Below are positions 43,501 through 51,842 of a stretch of 64,000 bases of DNA, one piece after another. The notes beneath the pieces were generated by a model, which had not been told where the DNA came from, ran no database searches, and saw only the letters and a list, made by a program, of their open reading frames with translations. The stretch lies in NCBI RefSeq assembly GCF_003148765.1, contig NZ_QGGV01000003.1:180072-244071 (forward strand), read 5' to 3'. Position 1 is the stretch's first letter; each line of letters begins with the position of its first letter. The DNA is from Silicimonas algicola. GTDB taxonomy: Bacteria > Pseudomonadota > Alphaproteobacteria > Rhodobacterales > Rhodobacteraceae. Made by a program: the position numbers and the translations under genes.

Positions 43501-45071
43501 TGGGCTTCGAAAAAGCCGTGGACGGGCGTCGCGGGGGCATAGTCGGTCGCCGTGACGTTCCAGTCCTCGATGACGAGTTTGCGCTCGACCTCGGGCAGGA
43601 TCGGCAGGGCGGCAATCGGCGTCGCGTCGTCCGCCGTGGCAAGAGCCTCGGCGAGGTGACGGACGCGCGCGGCGAAGAGCCCGGCCTCGGACTCGGTGAT
43701 CCGGGCGAGGTCGGCGTGAAGCGTGGGCGTGCCGTCGAGAGTGAGCGTCAGGGCAGGGCCGGGTATCGCTCCGACGTCCGAGATCGCGGCGTCGGGCAGG
43801 CGGCGCTCGGACAGATCCGGGCAGCGCGCGGGCAGGTCCGTGGCGAAGCCGGGCGCGGTGCGTGCGGCCTCGAGGGCGGCGCGGAAGGCTGTGGCGGCGG
43901 TGCCGAGTTTGCCCGCGGGGTCGGCGCGGAACGGGCGCCAGGGCGACAGGCCGGGTGCTGTTGGGCCGACGTAAGCGAGGTCGACCGCGGTGCCGTCGGC
44001 GCGCGCCGCGACGATCAGCGCGAAGGCCAGCGCGGCGCTGTCGGTGTCGAGGCCGTCGAGCGTCTCGGACCACTGACCGGAGGCGCCGGTGTCCGCGCAC
44101 CAGAGTGCCGGGCGATAGTCGGCGAGGCGGCGCATCCAGCGGCCTTCGGCGCGCACGACCCCGGCGATGGCGGCATCGATGTCGGTGGCCGAGACGGTCG
44201 TGCCGGGGGCGACGGGCAGGACGAGGGGAGCGCCGAGCGGATCGGTGAGGCCGGAGAGGCGCAGGCGACCCGCGCCGGTCGCCAGCGTCAGCCAGCCTTC
44301 GCCTGAATCGACGACCTGGCCGGGGGTACCGGAGCCCTCGGTCACCTCGGCCTCGCGTACGAGGATCATGCGGCTGCCGATCATCAGCTTCGCCGTGGCG
44401 ACGGGGTTGCGATAGTCACCGTGGTTCAGCGCGCGGACGATGCGGGCGAGATCGACGGCCGGTTGCGACGGATCGAGGACGCCGCTGCCTGCCGGGCGGT
44501 CATGGCGGCCGAAGTAGGTGCGTTGTGACAGGTCCTGTGCACGGGCCTGCGGCGCGCCAGAGGACAGCGCGTCCAGCACCTCGTCGAAACTTTCGATGGC
44601 GGCGGCGAAGCAGCGGGCGTTCAGCGTGAGCGCCGTGTCGCTGTCGGTGACGTTGACCTGCCGCTGAACGAGGATGCGGCCCTCGTCGACGGCGCCCTCG
44701 ATCAGGTGCCAGGTGATCCCGTGGGACGTCTCGCCGTTCAGGATCGCCCAGACCGGCGCATTGAGGCCGGCGTAGCGCGGCAGCGGGCCGTCGTGGAAGT
44801 TGACCGCGCCCTTCGTGGCGGCGGCCAGGACGGAGTCGGACAACATGTCGGTGTTGGCGACCGAGAGGAACCAGTCGACGCGATCACCGGCCAGGAGTGC
44901 CACCATCGCCTCGTCAGTCACGGCGACCGGAAGACCGGCCTTTTCGGCCCAGGCGGAGACGCGGGAATCATGGGTGAGGACGGCGCGGATCCGGTTGCCG
45001 GCGTCGAGACACATCGCGCCACACTGAATCGTCAGATTGTCGTTGCCAGCCAGCAGGCAGTCGAACGCCAT
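40515..45071 (-). CDS. NRPS: formyltransferase - adenylation domain split by luciferase-like monooxygenase - carrier
   Basis: A 1518-residue single-module synthetase. Residues 1-190 resemble Fmt-type formyltransferases with the triad N91, H93 (VNFHDGPLPRYAGLNAP) and D129 (EGAVDEGRI). About 190-515 is a linker without HHxxxDG. The A domain begins near 515 (A3 YTSGSTGRPKGVMVEH; A4 SFDISVLELFW), is interrupted at about 745-1090 by a MupA/Atu3671-like flavin monooxygenase (DFSLFYWGNDDG; VWTPERHFHAFGGLYPNP), and resumes through A5 NMYGPTETTIW, A8 and A10 LTPNRKVDRKAL. A carrier with S1442 (DLGGHSL) ends the enzyme. Specificity residues suggest glycine. It lacks condensation and release domains, so it probably loads the PKS encoded upstream. 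Confidence 0.9.
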   Translation of the reverse strand: MAFDCLLAGNDNLTIQCGAMCLDAGNRIRAVLTHDSRVSAWAEKAGLPVAVTDEAMVALLAGDRVDWFLSVANTDMLSDSVLAAATKGAVNFHDGPLPRYAGLNAPVWAILNGETSHGITWHLIEGAVDEGRILVQRQVNVTDSDTALTLNARCFAAAIESFDEVLDALSSGAPQARAQDLSQRTYFGRHDRPAGSGVLDPSQPAVDLARIVRALNHGDYRNPVATAKLMIGSRMILVREAEVTEGSGTPGQVVDSGEGWLTLATGAGRLRLSGLTDPLGAPLVLPVAPGTTVSATDIDAAIAGVVRAEGRWMRRLADYRPALWCADTGASGQWSETLDGLDTDSAALAFALIVAARADGTAVDLAYVGPTAPGLSPWRPFRADPAGKLGTAATAFRAALEAARTAPGFATDLPARCPDLSERRLPDAAISDVGAIPGPALTLTLDGTPTLHADLARITESEAGLFAARVRHLAEALATADDATPIAALPILPEVERKLVIEDWNVTATDYAPATPVHGFFEAQVRARPDVTALVFEGESLTYADLNARANRVAHTLRGIGVTEGQPVGLHVRRSLDLVVGALGILKAGGAYLPLDPAYPADRIALYIEDSETRVIVGETALPLQTSAEMLTIDADPRLSTAPDTDPGVTVAPDSLAYMIYTSGSTGRPKGVMVEHRNVSNFFTGMDARLPHEPGSVLMAVTSLSFDISVLELFWTLARGFKVVLSGEEKLVAGAVSDPKPVAGGMDFSLFYWGNDDGVGRDKYAMLLEGAKFADDHGFTAVWTPERHFHAFGGLYPNPSVTGAAVAAVTKNIGVRAGSCVAPLHHVARIAEEWAVIDNLTGGRAGLAIASGWQPDDFVLNPANTPPANKPAMFRAIEDLRKLWAGEAIEMTKADGTTVSRVTQPRPVSSKLPVWVTTAGNPETWKQAGQIGANVLTHLLGQTVDEVGQKIAIYHEALREAGHDPKDFAVTLMLHTYLAADRETAREIAREPMKNYLRSAADLIKQYAWAFPAFKRPAGTESAHQIDLSGLDAEEMDAILDFAFERYFERSGLFGTIDDAMARVAEVKALGVTEVACLIDYGIERQTVLDGLRTLAEVVRRANEGHAQDWSIAAQIERHGVTHFQCTPYMARMLVSNDDARAALSRVKHLMIGGEALAGTLVAELNRVTGATITNMYGPTETTIWSTTAPATAEETTVGIGTPIANTRCYVLDDAMRPCPVGVTGQLWIAGAGVTRGYWKRDALTAEKFRADPFVAGERMFGTGDLARWTAQGKLDFLGRNDAQVKVRGFRIELGEIEAALEADASVRQAVVTAEPDASGVPQLTAYIMGEADTAALRSRLTAELPAHMVPARMFTLDAFPLTPNRKVDRKALPAAVKARAEAKPAPKVVQPAAANAPTAPVEAIPFDRRALLETVGGVWSEILGVGPIQPSDNFFDLGGHSLLAVEAHRALRAKLGLKALSIADIFRAPTLSGLVQRIETLSGGGDGPKPDQPSPLSEAASASMADARRALRQRRGS

Positions 45072-45092
45072 CACCTTTTACCCCCTCCGGTC

Positions 45093-45144
45093 AAAAAAAC
45101 CCCACCCGGAACGGCGCGACCCTATGGTCCGCGCCCGATCCGGG
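45093..45144 (-). terminator. Intrinsic-terminator-like hairpin between PKS and NRPS
   Basis: Read on the minus strand, CCCGGA, GGCGCG and ACC pair with GGT, CGCGCC and TCCGGG (15 bp in three helices, ATAG loop), followed after TGGGG by seven T residues. It lies 66 bp past the PKS stop and 22 bp before the NRPS start. It would end or attenuate transcription coming from the PKS gene. Confidence 0.65.
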
Positions 45145-45209
45145 AAAGCCCCTGCAGGTCAGAAATCCGCGACGTTGCCGAATCGTCGCGTCGCGTCGCG
45201 AAGCAAGGA

Positions 45210-48200
45210 TCACTCCGCGGCGCGCAGATGCCGTCCGACGAAGGTACGCTTCTTCGGTTCGGACGCTTCGAGCACGGCGCGCATCCGTGCGGCCAGAACC
45301 CGAACGTTCGGCTCGAGCACCATCGAATCGTGGTCGCCCGGCACCTCGAAGACCTCGATCTTCGGCGCGTGCGGCCGCCAGTCATTGGCCTCGTCGATCA
45401 GGGTGCGGTCGGACTTGACCCAGCGGCCCGGTGCAACCTCCCACCGCTTGTCGAGCGGCGGGCGGAAGAGCGTCATCGCCCCGGCCCAGTCGCTGACCTG
45501 GTAGGTCGAGATCGCCTTGCGGAAGGCGGCTTCGATCTCGGCGTTGTGGAATTCGGTCGACGAGGTCTCGAAGTCCTTTGCCCGGCGCTTCTCGATTTCC
45601 CAGGCGACGCGGCGCGCGGCCCAGTTCCAGAGATACCGCGGACCTTCCTCGCGCAGCCTGATGCGCTGAAGTGCCATCCGGTCGCGCCGCGTCATCTGCC
45701 GCTCCTGCGGCAAGGGCGTGTCGAGCAGGATCAGCGAGGCGATCTCTTCGCCGTCGCGGGTCAGTTGCTGAGCCATCTCGAAGGCCGTCAGACCACCGCC
45801 CGAGAACCCGCTCAGCATGTAGGGGCCCGAGGGCTGGATCTGGCGGATCTCGGCGATGCAGTCGGTCGCCGCCTCGACAAGGTTGTCATGGGGCGCGTCG
45901 CCGCCCAGGAGGCCACGGGCCTGGAGGCCGTAGACCGGGCGGTCGGGCGACACGAGGTGCGCGAGGTGCCGCAGGTTCAGGACGTTGCCGAACATGCCCG
46001 CCACGATGAAGAGCGGGGTCTTCTCGCCGCCCTGACCGTGGTGCATCGGCACGAGGTGGGTGAACCGGCGCGCGGGGGTTGCCGTCGAGCCCGGGGGCGC
46101 TTCCGCCCCGTCCTCGCCTTCGGCGCCGCCGCCGTGCTGAACGATCAGGACCGCGCATTTGCGGATCGTCGGCGCCTCGAAGAGGACCGAAATCGGGAAG
46201 TCGACGTGGAAGGCCGACTTGACCATCGCGAAGAGACGCACCGCGATCAGGCTGTGGCCGCCGAGGTCGAAGAAATTGTCCTCGGCGCCGACGCGGTCGA
46301 TGCCCAGAAGGTCGGTCCAGAACTTCGCCAGCCGCCGTTCGATGGCGCCTTCCGGCTCGACGTAGTCGCTGTCGAGGTCGGGCCTCTCGAAGGTCTGGCC
46401 TTCGGCCTGGCGTGGGCGGGCGTCATGCTCGACCTGGGCGATGAGACCCTTGAGGTCGAGCGAGGAGACCAGAACCTGGGCCTGGGGCGAGGCGAGGGCG
46501 CGGAGAAAGAACTGAGCGCCGTCAGCGGGTTGGATGCCCTGGCTCACGTTGTGGCGCAGCCGCTCCTCGGCAGGCGACAGGGTGCGGGCCGCGGCGCGGG
46601 CCGGTTGCGCCTTGCGCGCGGCGGCGAACTTGATGCCGCCGGCAAGACGGCGGATCGTGAAGCCGCGGATCTCGGCGCAGACGACACCGTCCGGGGCGCA
46701 GAGGGTGATGTCGAAGGTCGCGGTGCCGGAGCCGGCGTGATCCTCGGGCAGGCGTGCCCAGCTTACCACCTGCGAGGGCAGCGCGCCGAAGACGCGGACC
46801 GAGCCATAGGAGACGGGCACCCAGAACTGGTCGGGGGCATAGCCTTCGATCAGTTCGACGGCCCAGCCGGTGGCGATGTCCATGAGACCGGGGTGCAGGT
46901 GATAGGCGGTGTCGCCCTGGGGCAGGACGAGATGTGCGACACCCTCATGCTCGCCAAAGTGCATCGAGCGCAGGACCTGCCAGCGCGGTCCGAACCTGAG
47001 GTGATGTGCCTGCGGCGCGTCCAGAGTGCCGGCGCCGTCCGGGAAGACGCTGCGCGGGCAGCGCGCGCCGATCTCGTCGAGATCGAGTGAGGCGGGCGGG
47101 ATCATCGGCAGGAGACGAAGCTGCGCCTCGGCGTTCAGCTCGAAGGTCTTGCCGTCGAGTGCCGAGCGGATCTGCATCCCGTACCCGCCGTCCTGCCGGG
47201 GCAGGGTGACGCGGACCGAAGTCTCGCCCTCGTCCTCGACGCGAAGCGGCGTCAGGAAGGTCAGGTCGCGGATTTCGAAGGCCGCGTCGCGTCCGTCGGC
47301 GGCCAGCGCCTGCGCTGCGAGTTCGAGGTAGCCCGTGCCCGGCAGGAGGGAATCGCCCGCCTTGGTGCGGTGCTCGTCCAGCACCCACTGGTCGCGGGTG
47401 CGCCAGCGCGAGACGAAGGTGCGGTCGCCGTTTTCGTCGCGGGTCGCGCCGTCGAGGAGCGGCTGCCGGACGGGTTCGGGCGTCTTCTCGACATGGGTGT
47501 CGCGCGCCTCGATGGCTTCTGCCGCCATGCCGACCTCGGCCCAGACGCCCCAGTCGATGGCGAGCACGCGTGTGCTTCCGCCCTGGCGAGCGTTGGCGAG
47601 GGTGTTGAGGTACTCGTTCGCGGCGACGTAGTCGACCTGACCCGCCGGCGCGGTGGCGGTCGAGGACGACGAGAACAGCACCATCCAGTCGAGCGAGCCG
47701 TCGGGGAACAGATCCTCGAGGACCTGGGTGCCATAGACCTTGGGCGTGAAGACCTCGGAGATGCTCGCGGTCGTCTTCGACAGGATCGGCGCGTCGGCGA
47801 TGGCGCCGGCGGCGTGGATCAGGCCCGATGGCTTGCCCCAGGTCTCGGTCACCGTGGCGACGGCGCGGGCCATCTCCTCGGGGTTCGAGACGTCGGCGGC
47901 TAGGCCGAGGAACTGGCCGCCTTCCTTCTCGAGCCGGATCAGGGTCGACAGGCGGCGGGCAAGGGTGTTGCCCTCGGGCGAGCGGCGGATGATGCCCTCC
48001 CAGTCCGCGCGCGGCGGCAGGGCGGTGCGGGCCACGTAGGCGATGCGGGCACGGGAGCGGCGCACCAGCGCTTCGGCCAGGGTCAGGCCAATGCCGCCCA
48101 GGCCGCCGGTGATCATCACGACCGACCCTTCGGCGATGCTCATCTCCTCGGTGGCGGGCAGGGCGGTATGCGCCCAGTCCTGCACGAAGCGCTTCGAACC

Positions 48201-51200
48201 CCGGACGGCGGCGACGGTGTTGGCGGGCGTCGAGAGAAGCTCTTCCAGGACCGGCACGATCAGCGCGCGGGCGCGGTCGCGACCCGAGTTGCGCAGGTCG
48301 AGAAGGCTGCACGTCAGACCCGGAAACTCGCGCGGGATGACGCGGAGGGGGCCGAGCACAGTAGCTTTCGCGGGATAGCGGATATCCTCGTCGCGGGTGC
48401 GGAAGGTGTCGGATGTGAAGACCGAGAGGTGCAGCTTGCCGCCGTCGACCGAGGCCCAGGCGCGGGAGAAGTGGAAAAGCGACCAGAAACCCTCTTCCTG
48501 GAGCCGGTGGAAGAACGACGAGCCGGGGCGGTACTTCTCTTTCCCCGTCACCATCCAGAAATGCGCGAGACGGGTCGGCATCCGCTCGCGGGAGGCGAGG
48601 TCCCGCACCAGGCTTTCATAGGTCGTTTCGCCCAATTCGGGCGCGACGACATAGGATTCGGGGCCAGTTCGGGCGAAGGTGTCGCCCGAGCGGACGTCGA
48701 TCACGCGGTGGCCGGCCTGGCGCAGACGCTCGACCACGGTCGAGCCGAGCCCGGTGTCGTCGACGAACACCAGCCAGTCCTCGGCCGGGGCCTCGTCGAG
48801 GCCGGTCGAGACGTCGATGGCGCAGTCGGCGTAGGTCGGTTTCCAGACCGGCTTCCATCCCCACTGTTCGCGGTCCTCGATCCGCATCAGCCAGTCGCGC
48901 GCGGCCGTGGCCTCGACGCGGTTGCCGGGCTCGATGAAGTAGCGCTTGCGCTGGAACGGGTAGGACGGCAGGCGCACGCGGCGGCGCGCGGCACCGGCCC
49001 AGATCTGCGACCAGTCGAAGCGACCGCCGGCGGCCCAGACGCGGCCCAGCATGGTCACGAAGAAGGTGTCGTCGGTGACGGCGTCCTTCGGATCGCGCAG
49101 GGTGCCGATGACCTGGTTGCGCGAGACGTCGGGATTCTGGGCGGCGAGCGAGATCATCGCGCGACCAGGTCCGACTTCGAGGTAGAGGCGGTTCTTCTGC
49201 TCGGCCAGCGTCGAGATGCCGTCGGCGAAGCGGACGGTTCCCCGAAGGTGTCCGACCCAGTAGTCGGGATCGGTCGCCTCGGCCTCGGTGATCCACGTGC
49301 CGCTGCGGTTCGACACGAAGGGGATGGCGGGCGCCTTCAGAGTGATCGAGCGCAGGTAGGCACCAAAGTCGGCCAGGATCGGTTCAAGCATCCGGCTGTG
49401 GGCTGCGATGTTGATGGCGATGCGCTGGCAGTCGATGCCGTCGAGCTTCAGCGCCTGCTCCAGCCGGTCGAGCGCGGCCATGGGGCCGGTGGCGACCGTC
49501 AGCGAGGGCGCATTGATCGACGCGATGTCGAGGTCGGGCGACAGCCGCTTGCGCAGATCCGCCTCGGGCAGAGCCACCGACAGCATCCCGCCGTCGGGCA
49601 CGGTGTCGAAGAGGCTTCCACGCAGGTGGACGAGGCCGATGCAGTCCTCGAAGCTCATCACGCCGGCGAGGCAGGCGGCGGTATTCTCGCCCATGCTGTG
49701 GCCGATGAGGGCCGAGGGCTTCACGCCCCAGCTCATCCAGAGCTGCGCCAGCGCGTATTCCACGATCATGATGAGTGGGAGCTGGACCGAAGGCGTCTTG
49801 AGGCGTTCGTCGGCCGCGCGGAGCGCGTCCGCTTCCGGCAGCCAGAGCGCACGGACGTCGTAGTCGAGCTTCGGCTCGAGGACGGCAAGGCCCTTGTCCA
49901 TCCATTCACGGAACACGGGTTCGGTGTCGTAAAGGTCGCGGGCCATGCCGGCGTATTGCGCGCCACCGCCGGGGAACATGAAGACCACCTCGGGATCCTC
50001 GCCCACGACCGACTGCGTGAAGACGCGGCGGGGATCGTTTTCGCGCAGGAGCGTGGCGGCTTCCTCGGCGCTTTCGGCGACGACGACGCGGCGCTTGTCG
50101 AAGGCGTGGCGGCCTTCCTTCAGCGTCCAGGCGATGTCGGCGAGGTCGTCGTCGGTCGCACGCAGGTGGTCCGACAGCCGCCCGGACGCGGCGTCGAGCG
50201 CGGTTTCGGAGCGGGCGGACAGGGTCAGAAGTTGGAACGGCCAGGCGCTTTCCTCGGAGGCCGGCGCCTGGGGCGCTTCCTCGATCACGGCGTGGGCGTT
50301 GGTGCCGCCGACGCCGAGAGAGTTGACGCCCGCGCGGCGCGGCGTGGCGCCCTTGGGCCAGGGCGTCAGCCTGTCGTTCACGCGGAACGGCGAGGTGTCG
50401 AAGTCGATGGCGGGGTTCGGCGCCTCGTACCCGAGCGTGGGCGGCATCGCCTCGTGGTGCAGAGCGAGCGTTGCCTTGATGAGCGAGGCGACGCCCGCCG
50501 CCGTGTCGAGGTGTCCGATGTTGGTCTTGACCGAACCGATGCGGCAATAGCCGGTGGCATCGGTCGAGCGGCGGAAGGCCTCGGTCATCGCAGCGACTTC
50601 GATCGGGTCGCCGAGGTAGGTGCCGGTGCCGTGGCATTCGACATAGCCGATCTGGTCGGCGGTGACGCCTGCGGCCTCTTGCGCCATCGAGATGGCGTCG
50701 GCCTGTCCGGACACGGAGGGCGCAAGATAGCCCGCCTTGTCGGCGCCGTCGTTGTTGATCGCGGTGCCGCGGATCACGGCCCAGATCGGGTCGCCGTCGC
50801 GGATCGCGTCCTCGAGCCGGCGGAGCGTCACGACGCCCGCGCCCGATCCGAAGACGGTTCCCTGTGCGCGGTGATCGAAGGCGCGGCAGTGCCCGTCGGG
50901 CGAAAGGACCTCGTTTTCCTTGTAGAGATAGCCCTGGCCCTGGGGCAGCTCGATGGTCACGCCGCCGGCCAGCGCCATGTCGCACTCGCCGTTCAGAAGC
51001 GCCTGCGCCGCATAGTGGACCGCGACGAGCGAGGTCGAGCAGGCGGTCTGCAAGTTCACCGACGGACCCTTCAGGTCCATGAAGTGGCTCACGCGTGTCG
51101 ACAGGAAGTCCTTGTCGTTGCCCGTGTGCCGAAGCAGGAACATGCCCGTGCCGTCGACGAGGTCGGGGTTCGAGCAGACGTTGAAATAGAAGTACGACCC

Positions 51201-51596
51201 CATCCCGCAGCCGGCGAAGACGCCGATCTTGCCGCCGAAGGTATCGGGGGCGTGGCCCGCGTTCTCGAGCGCCTCCCAGGCGGTCTCGAGGAACTGGCGA
51301 TGCTGGGGATCCATGATCGCGGCTTCCTTGGGCGAAAGCCCGAAGAAGTCGGCGTCGAAGTGGTCGAACTCGTCCAGCGGCGCGGCGTAGGGGACATAGT
51401 CCGGTCGCGCGGCCAAGTGCGCAGGCACGCCGGCCGCCTCGAGATCTTCCCTGTCCAGCTTCCGGATGGCGCAGGTGCCATCCCGAAGGGTTCGCCAATA
51501 GCTTTCCGCCCCCACGATTCCTCCCGGAAGCCGCATGGCCATGCCGGTGATCGCGATGCCCGTTCCAATGTACCCGCTCACGCTTTCCACACTCAA
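45210..51596 (-). CDS. Type I PKS: KS-AT-KR-DH-carrier-TE
   Basis: A 2128-residue polyketide synthase. KS (1-440) has C186 (TACSTSL), H322 (ECHGTGT) and H362 (TNIGHLD). AT (535-890) has S634 in GHSMGE, and IAAH at 730-733 where HAFH or YASH is usual. KR (about 1155-1370) has TGGLGGIG, with Y1323 and N1327 in VDYVAANEYL. DH follows rather than precedes KR: H1409, G1414 and P1419, then D1573 (HPGLMD). The carrier Ser is S1782 in an NRPS-like LGGHSL. TE has S1932 (GFSGGG) and H2089 (PGDHDS). All active-site residues are present. Start is TTG 51596 or GTG at 51590/51581; none has a clear ribosome site. It is upstream of, and probably co-expressed with, the NRPS gene. Confidence 0.9.
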   Translation of the reverse strand: MSVESVSGYIGTGIAITGMAMRLPGGIVGAESYWRTLRDGTCAIRKLDREDLEAAGVPAHLAARPDYVPYAAPLDEFDHFDADFFGLSPKEAAIMDPQHRQFLETAWEALENAGHAPDTFGGKIGVFAGCGMGSYFYFNVCSNPDLVDGTGMFLLRHTGNDKDFLSTRVSHFMDLKGPSVNLQTACSTSLVAVHYAAQALLNGECDMALAGGVTIELPQGQGYLYKENEVLSPDGHCRAFDHRAQGTVFGSGAGVVTLRRLEDAIRDGDPIWAVIRGTAINNDGADKAGYLAPSVSGQADAISMAQEAAGVTADQIGYVECHGTGTYLGDPIEVAAMTEAFRRSTDATGYCRIGSVKTNIGHLDTAAGVASLIKATLALHHEAMPPTLGYEAPNPAIDFDTSPFRVNDRLTPWPKGATPRRAGVNSLGVGGTNAHAVIEEAPQAPASEESAWPFQLLTLSARSETALDAASGRLSDHLRATDDDLADIAWTLKEGRHAFDKRRVVVAESAEEAATLLRENDPRRVFTQSVVGEDPEVVFMFPGGGAQYAGMARDLYDTEPVFREWMDKGLAVLEPKLDYDVRALWLPEADALRAADERLKTPSVQLPLIMIVEYALAQLWMSWGVKPSALIGHSMGENTAACLAGVMSFEDCIGLVHLRGSLFDTVPDGGMLSVALPEADLRKRLSPDLDIASINAPSLTVATGPMAALDRLEQALKLDGIDCQRIAINIAAHSRMLEPILADFGAYLRSITLKAPAIPFVSNRSGTWITEAEATDPDYWVGHLRGTVRFADGISTLAEQKNRLYLEVGPGRAMISLAAQNPDVSRNQVIGTLRDPKDAVTDDTFFVTMLGRVWAAGGRFDWSQIWAGAARRRVRLPSYPFQRKRYFIEPGNRVEATAARDWLMRIEDREQWGWKPVWKPTYADCAIDVSTGLDEAPAEDWLVFVDDTGLGSTVVERLRQAGHRVIDVRSGDTFARTGPESYVVAPELGETTYESLVRDLASRERMPTRLAHFWMVTGKEKYRPGSSFFHRLQEEGFWSLFHFSRAWASVDGGKLHLSVFTSDTFRTRDEDIRYPAKATVLGPLRVIPREFPGLTCSLLDLRNSGRDRARALIVPVLEELLSTPANTVAAVRGSKRFVQDWAHTALPATEEMSIAEGSVVMITGGLGGIGLTLAEALVRRSRARIAYVARTALPPRADWEGIIRRSPEGNTLARRLSTLIRLEKEGGQFLGLAADVSNPEEMARAVATVTETWGKPSGLIHAAGAIADAPILSKTTASISEVFTPKVYGTQVLEDLFPDGSLDWMVLFSSSSTATAPAGQVDYVAANEYLNTLANARQGGSTRVLAIDWGVWAEVGMAAEAIEARDTHVEKTPEPVRQPLLDGATRDENGDRTFVSRWRTRDQWVLDEHRTKAGDSLLPGTGYLELAAQALAADGRDAAFEIRDLTFLTPLRVEDEGETSVRVTLPRQDGGYGMQIRSALDGKTFELNAEAQLRLLPMIPPASLDLDEIGARCPRSVFPDGAGTLDAPQAHHLRFGPRWQVLRSMHFGEHEGVAHLVLPQGDTAYHLHPGLMDIATGWAVELIEGYAPDQFWVPVSYGSVRVFGALPSQVVSWARLPEDHAGSGTATFDITLCAPDGVVCAEIRGFTIRRLAGGIKFAAARKAQPARAAARTLSPAEERLRHNVSQGIQPADGAQFFLRALASPQAQVLVSSLDLKGLIAQVEHDARPRQAEGQTFERPDLDSDYVEPEGAIERRLAKFWTDLLGIDRVGAEDNFFDLGGHSLIAVRLFAMVKSAFHVDFPISVLFEAPTIRKCAVLIVQHGGGAEGEDGAEAPPGSTATPARRFTHLVPMHHGQGGEKTPLFIVAGMFGNVLNLRHLAHLVSPDRPVYGLQARGLLGGDAPHDNLVEAATDCIAEIRQIQPSGPYMLSGFSGGGLTAFEMAQQLTRDGEEIASLILLDTPLPQERQMTRRDRMALQRIRLREEGPRYLWNWAARRVAWEIEKRRAKDFETSSTEFHNAEIEAAFRKAISTYQVSDWAGAMTLFRPPLDKRWEVAPGRWVKSDRTLIDEANDWRPHAPKIEVFEVPGDHDSMVLEPNVRVLAARMRAVLEASEPKKRTFVGRHLRAAE

Positions 51597-51715
51597 TAAA
51601 TCAACCGAGAATCATCCTACCAAACATTGAAACCAAAGTCGGGCGGAAATGGAACAAACACCGTCCACAAAAGGGAAAAGTCGTCGCAGAGACACAGGTC
51701 CCTCAAAAGCGGCAT

Positions 51716-51731
51716 CTAATCAGGGGATTAG
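51716..51731. promoter_or_regulatory. Palindrome in the PKS/TerC divergent region
   Basis: CTAATCAGGGGATTAG: perfect 6-bp arms around AGGG. It lies 120 bp upstream of the PKS start and 111 bp upstream of the TerC gene, in a comparatively AT-rich 246-bp region (51597-51842) that must hold promoters for both. It may be an operator or a small RNA hairpin. No manganese-type (yybP-ykoY) riboswitch could be recognised. Confidence 0.35.
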
Positions 51732-51842
51732 GAAACCGGGCGCCGGTCCACCTCGTGAAAAGGCCGTGATCCGGGCGGCCTTGCAGTTCCCGGCGGCGGG
51801 GACCATGCATGGCGCCACGACCGCAGAGGACGACGCGCCCGC

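Noticed and set aside
44060..44530. Possible condensation domain between formyltransferase and A domain in the NRPS
   Set aside because: No HHxxxDG motif and too short; only the final stretch before the A domain resembles a C-A junction. Treated as linker.
48168..51599. 1143-codon frame antisense to the PKS
   Set aside because: Shadow of high-GC third-position bias. The PKS on the other strand has every active-site motif; the antisense product has none.
51597..51842. Manganese (yybP-ykoY) riboswitch upstream of the TerC gene
   Set aside because: TerC genes often carry one, so it was looked for, but the conserved loop sequences were not recognisable.
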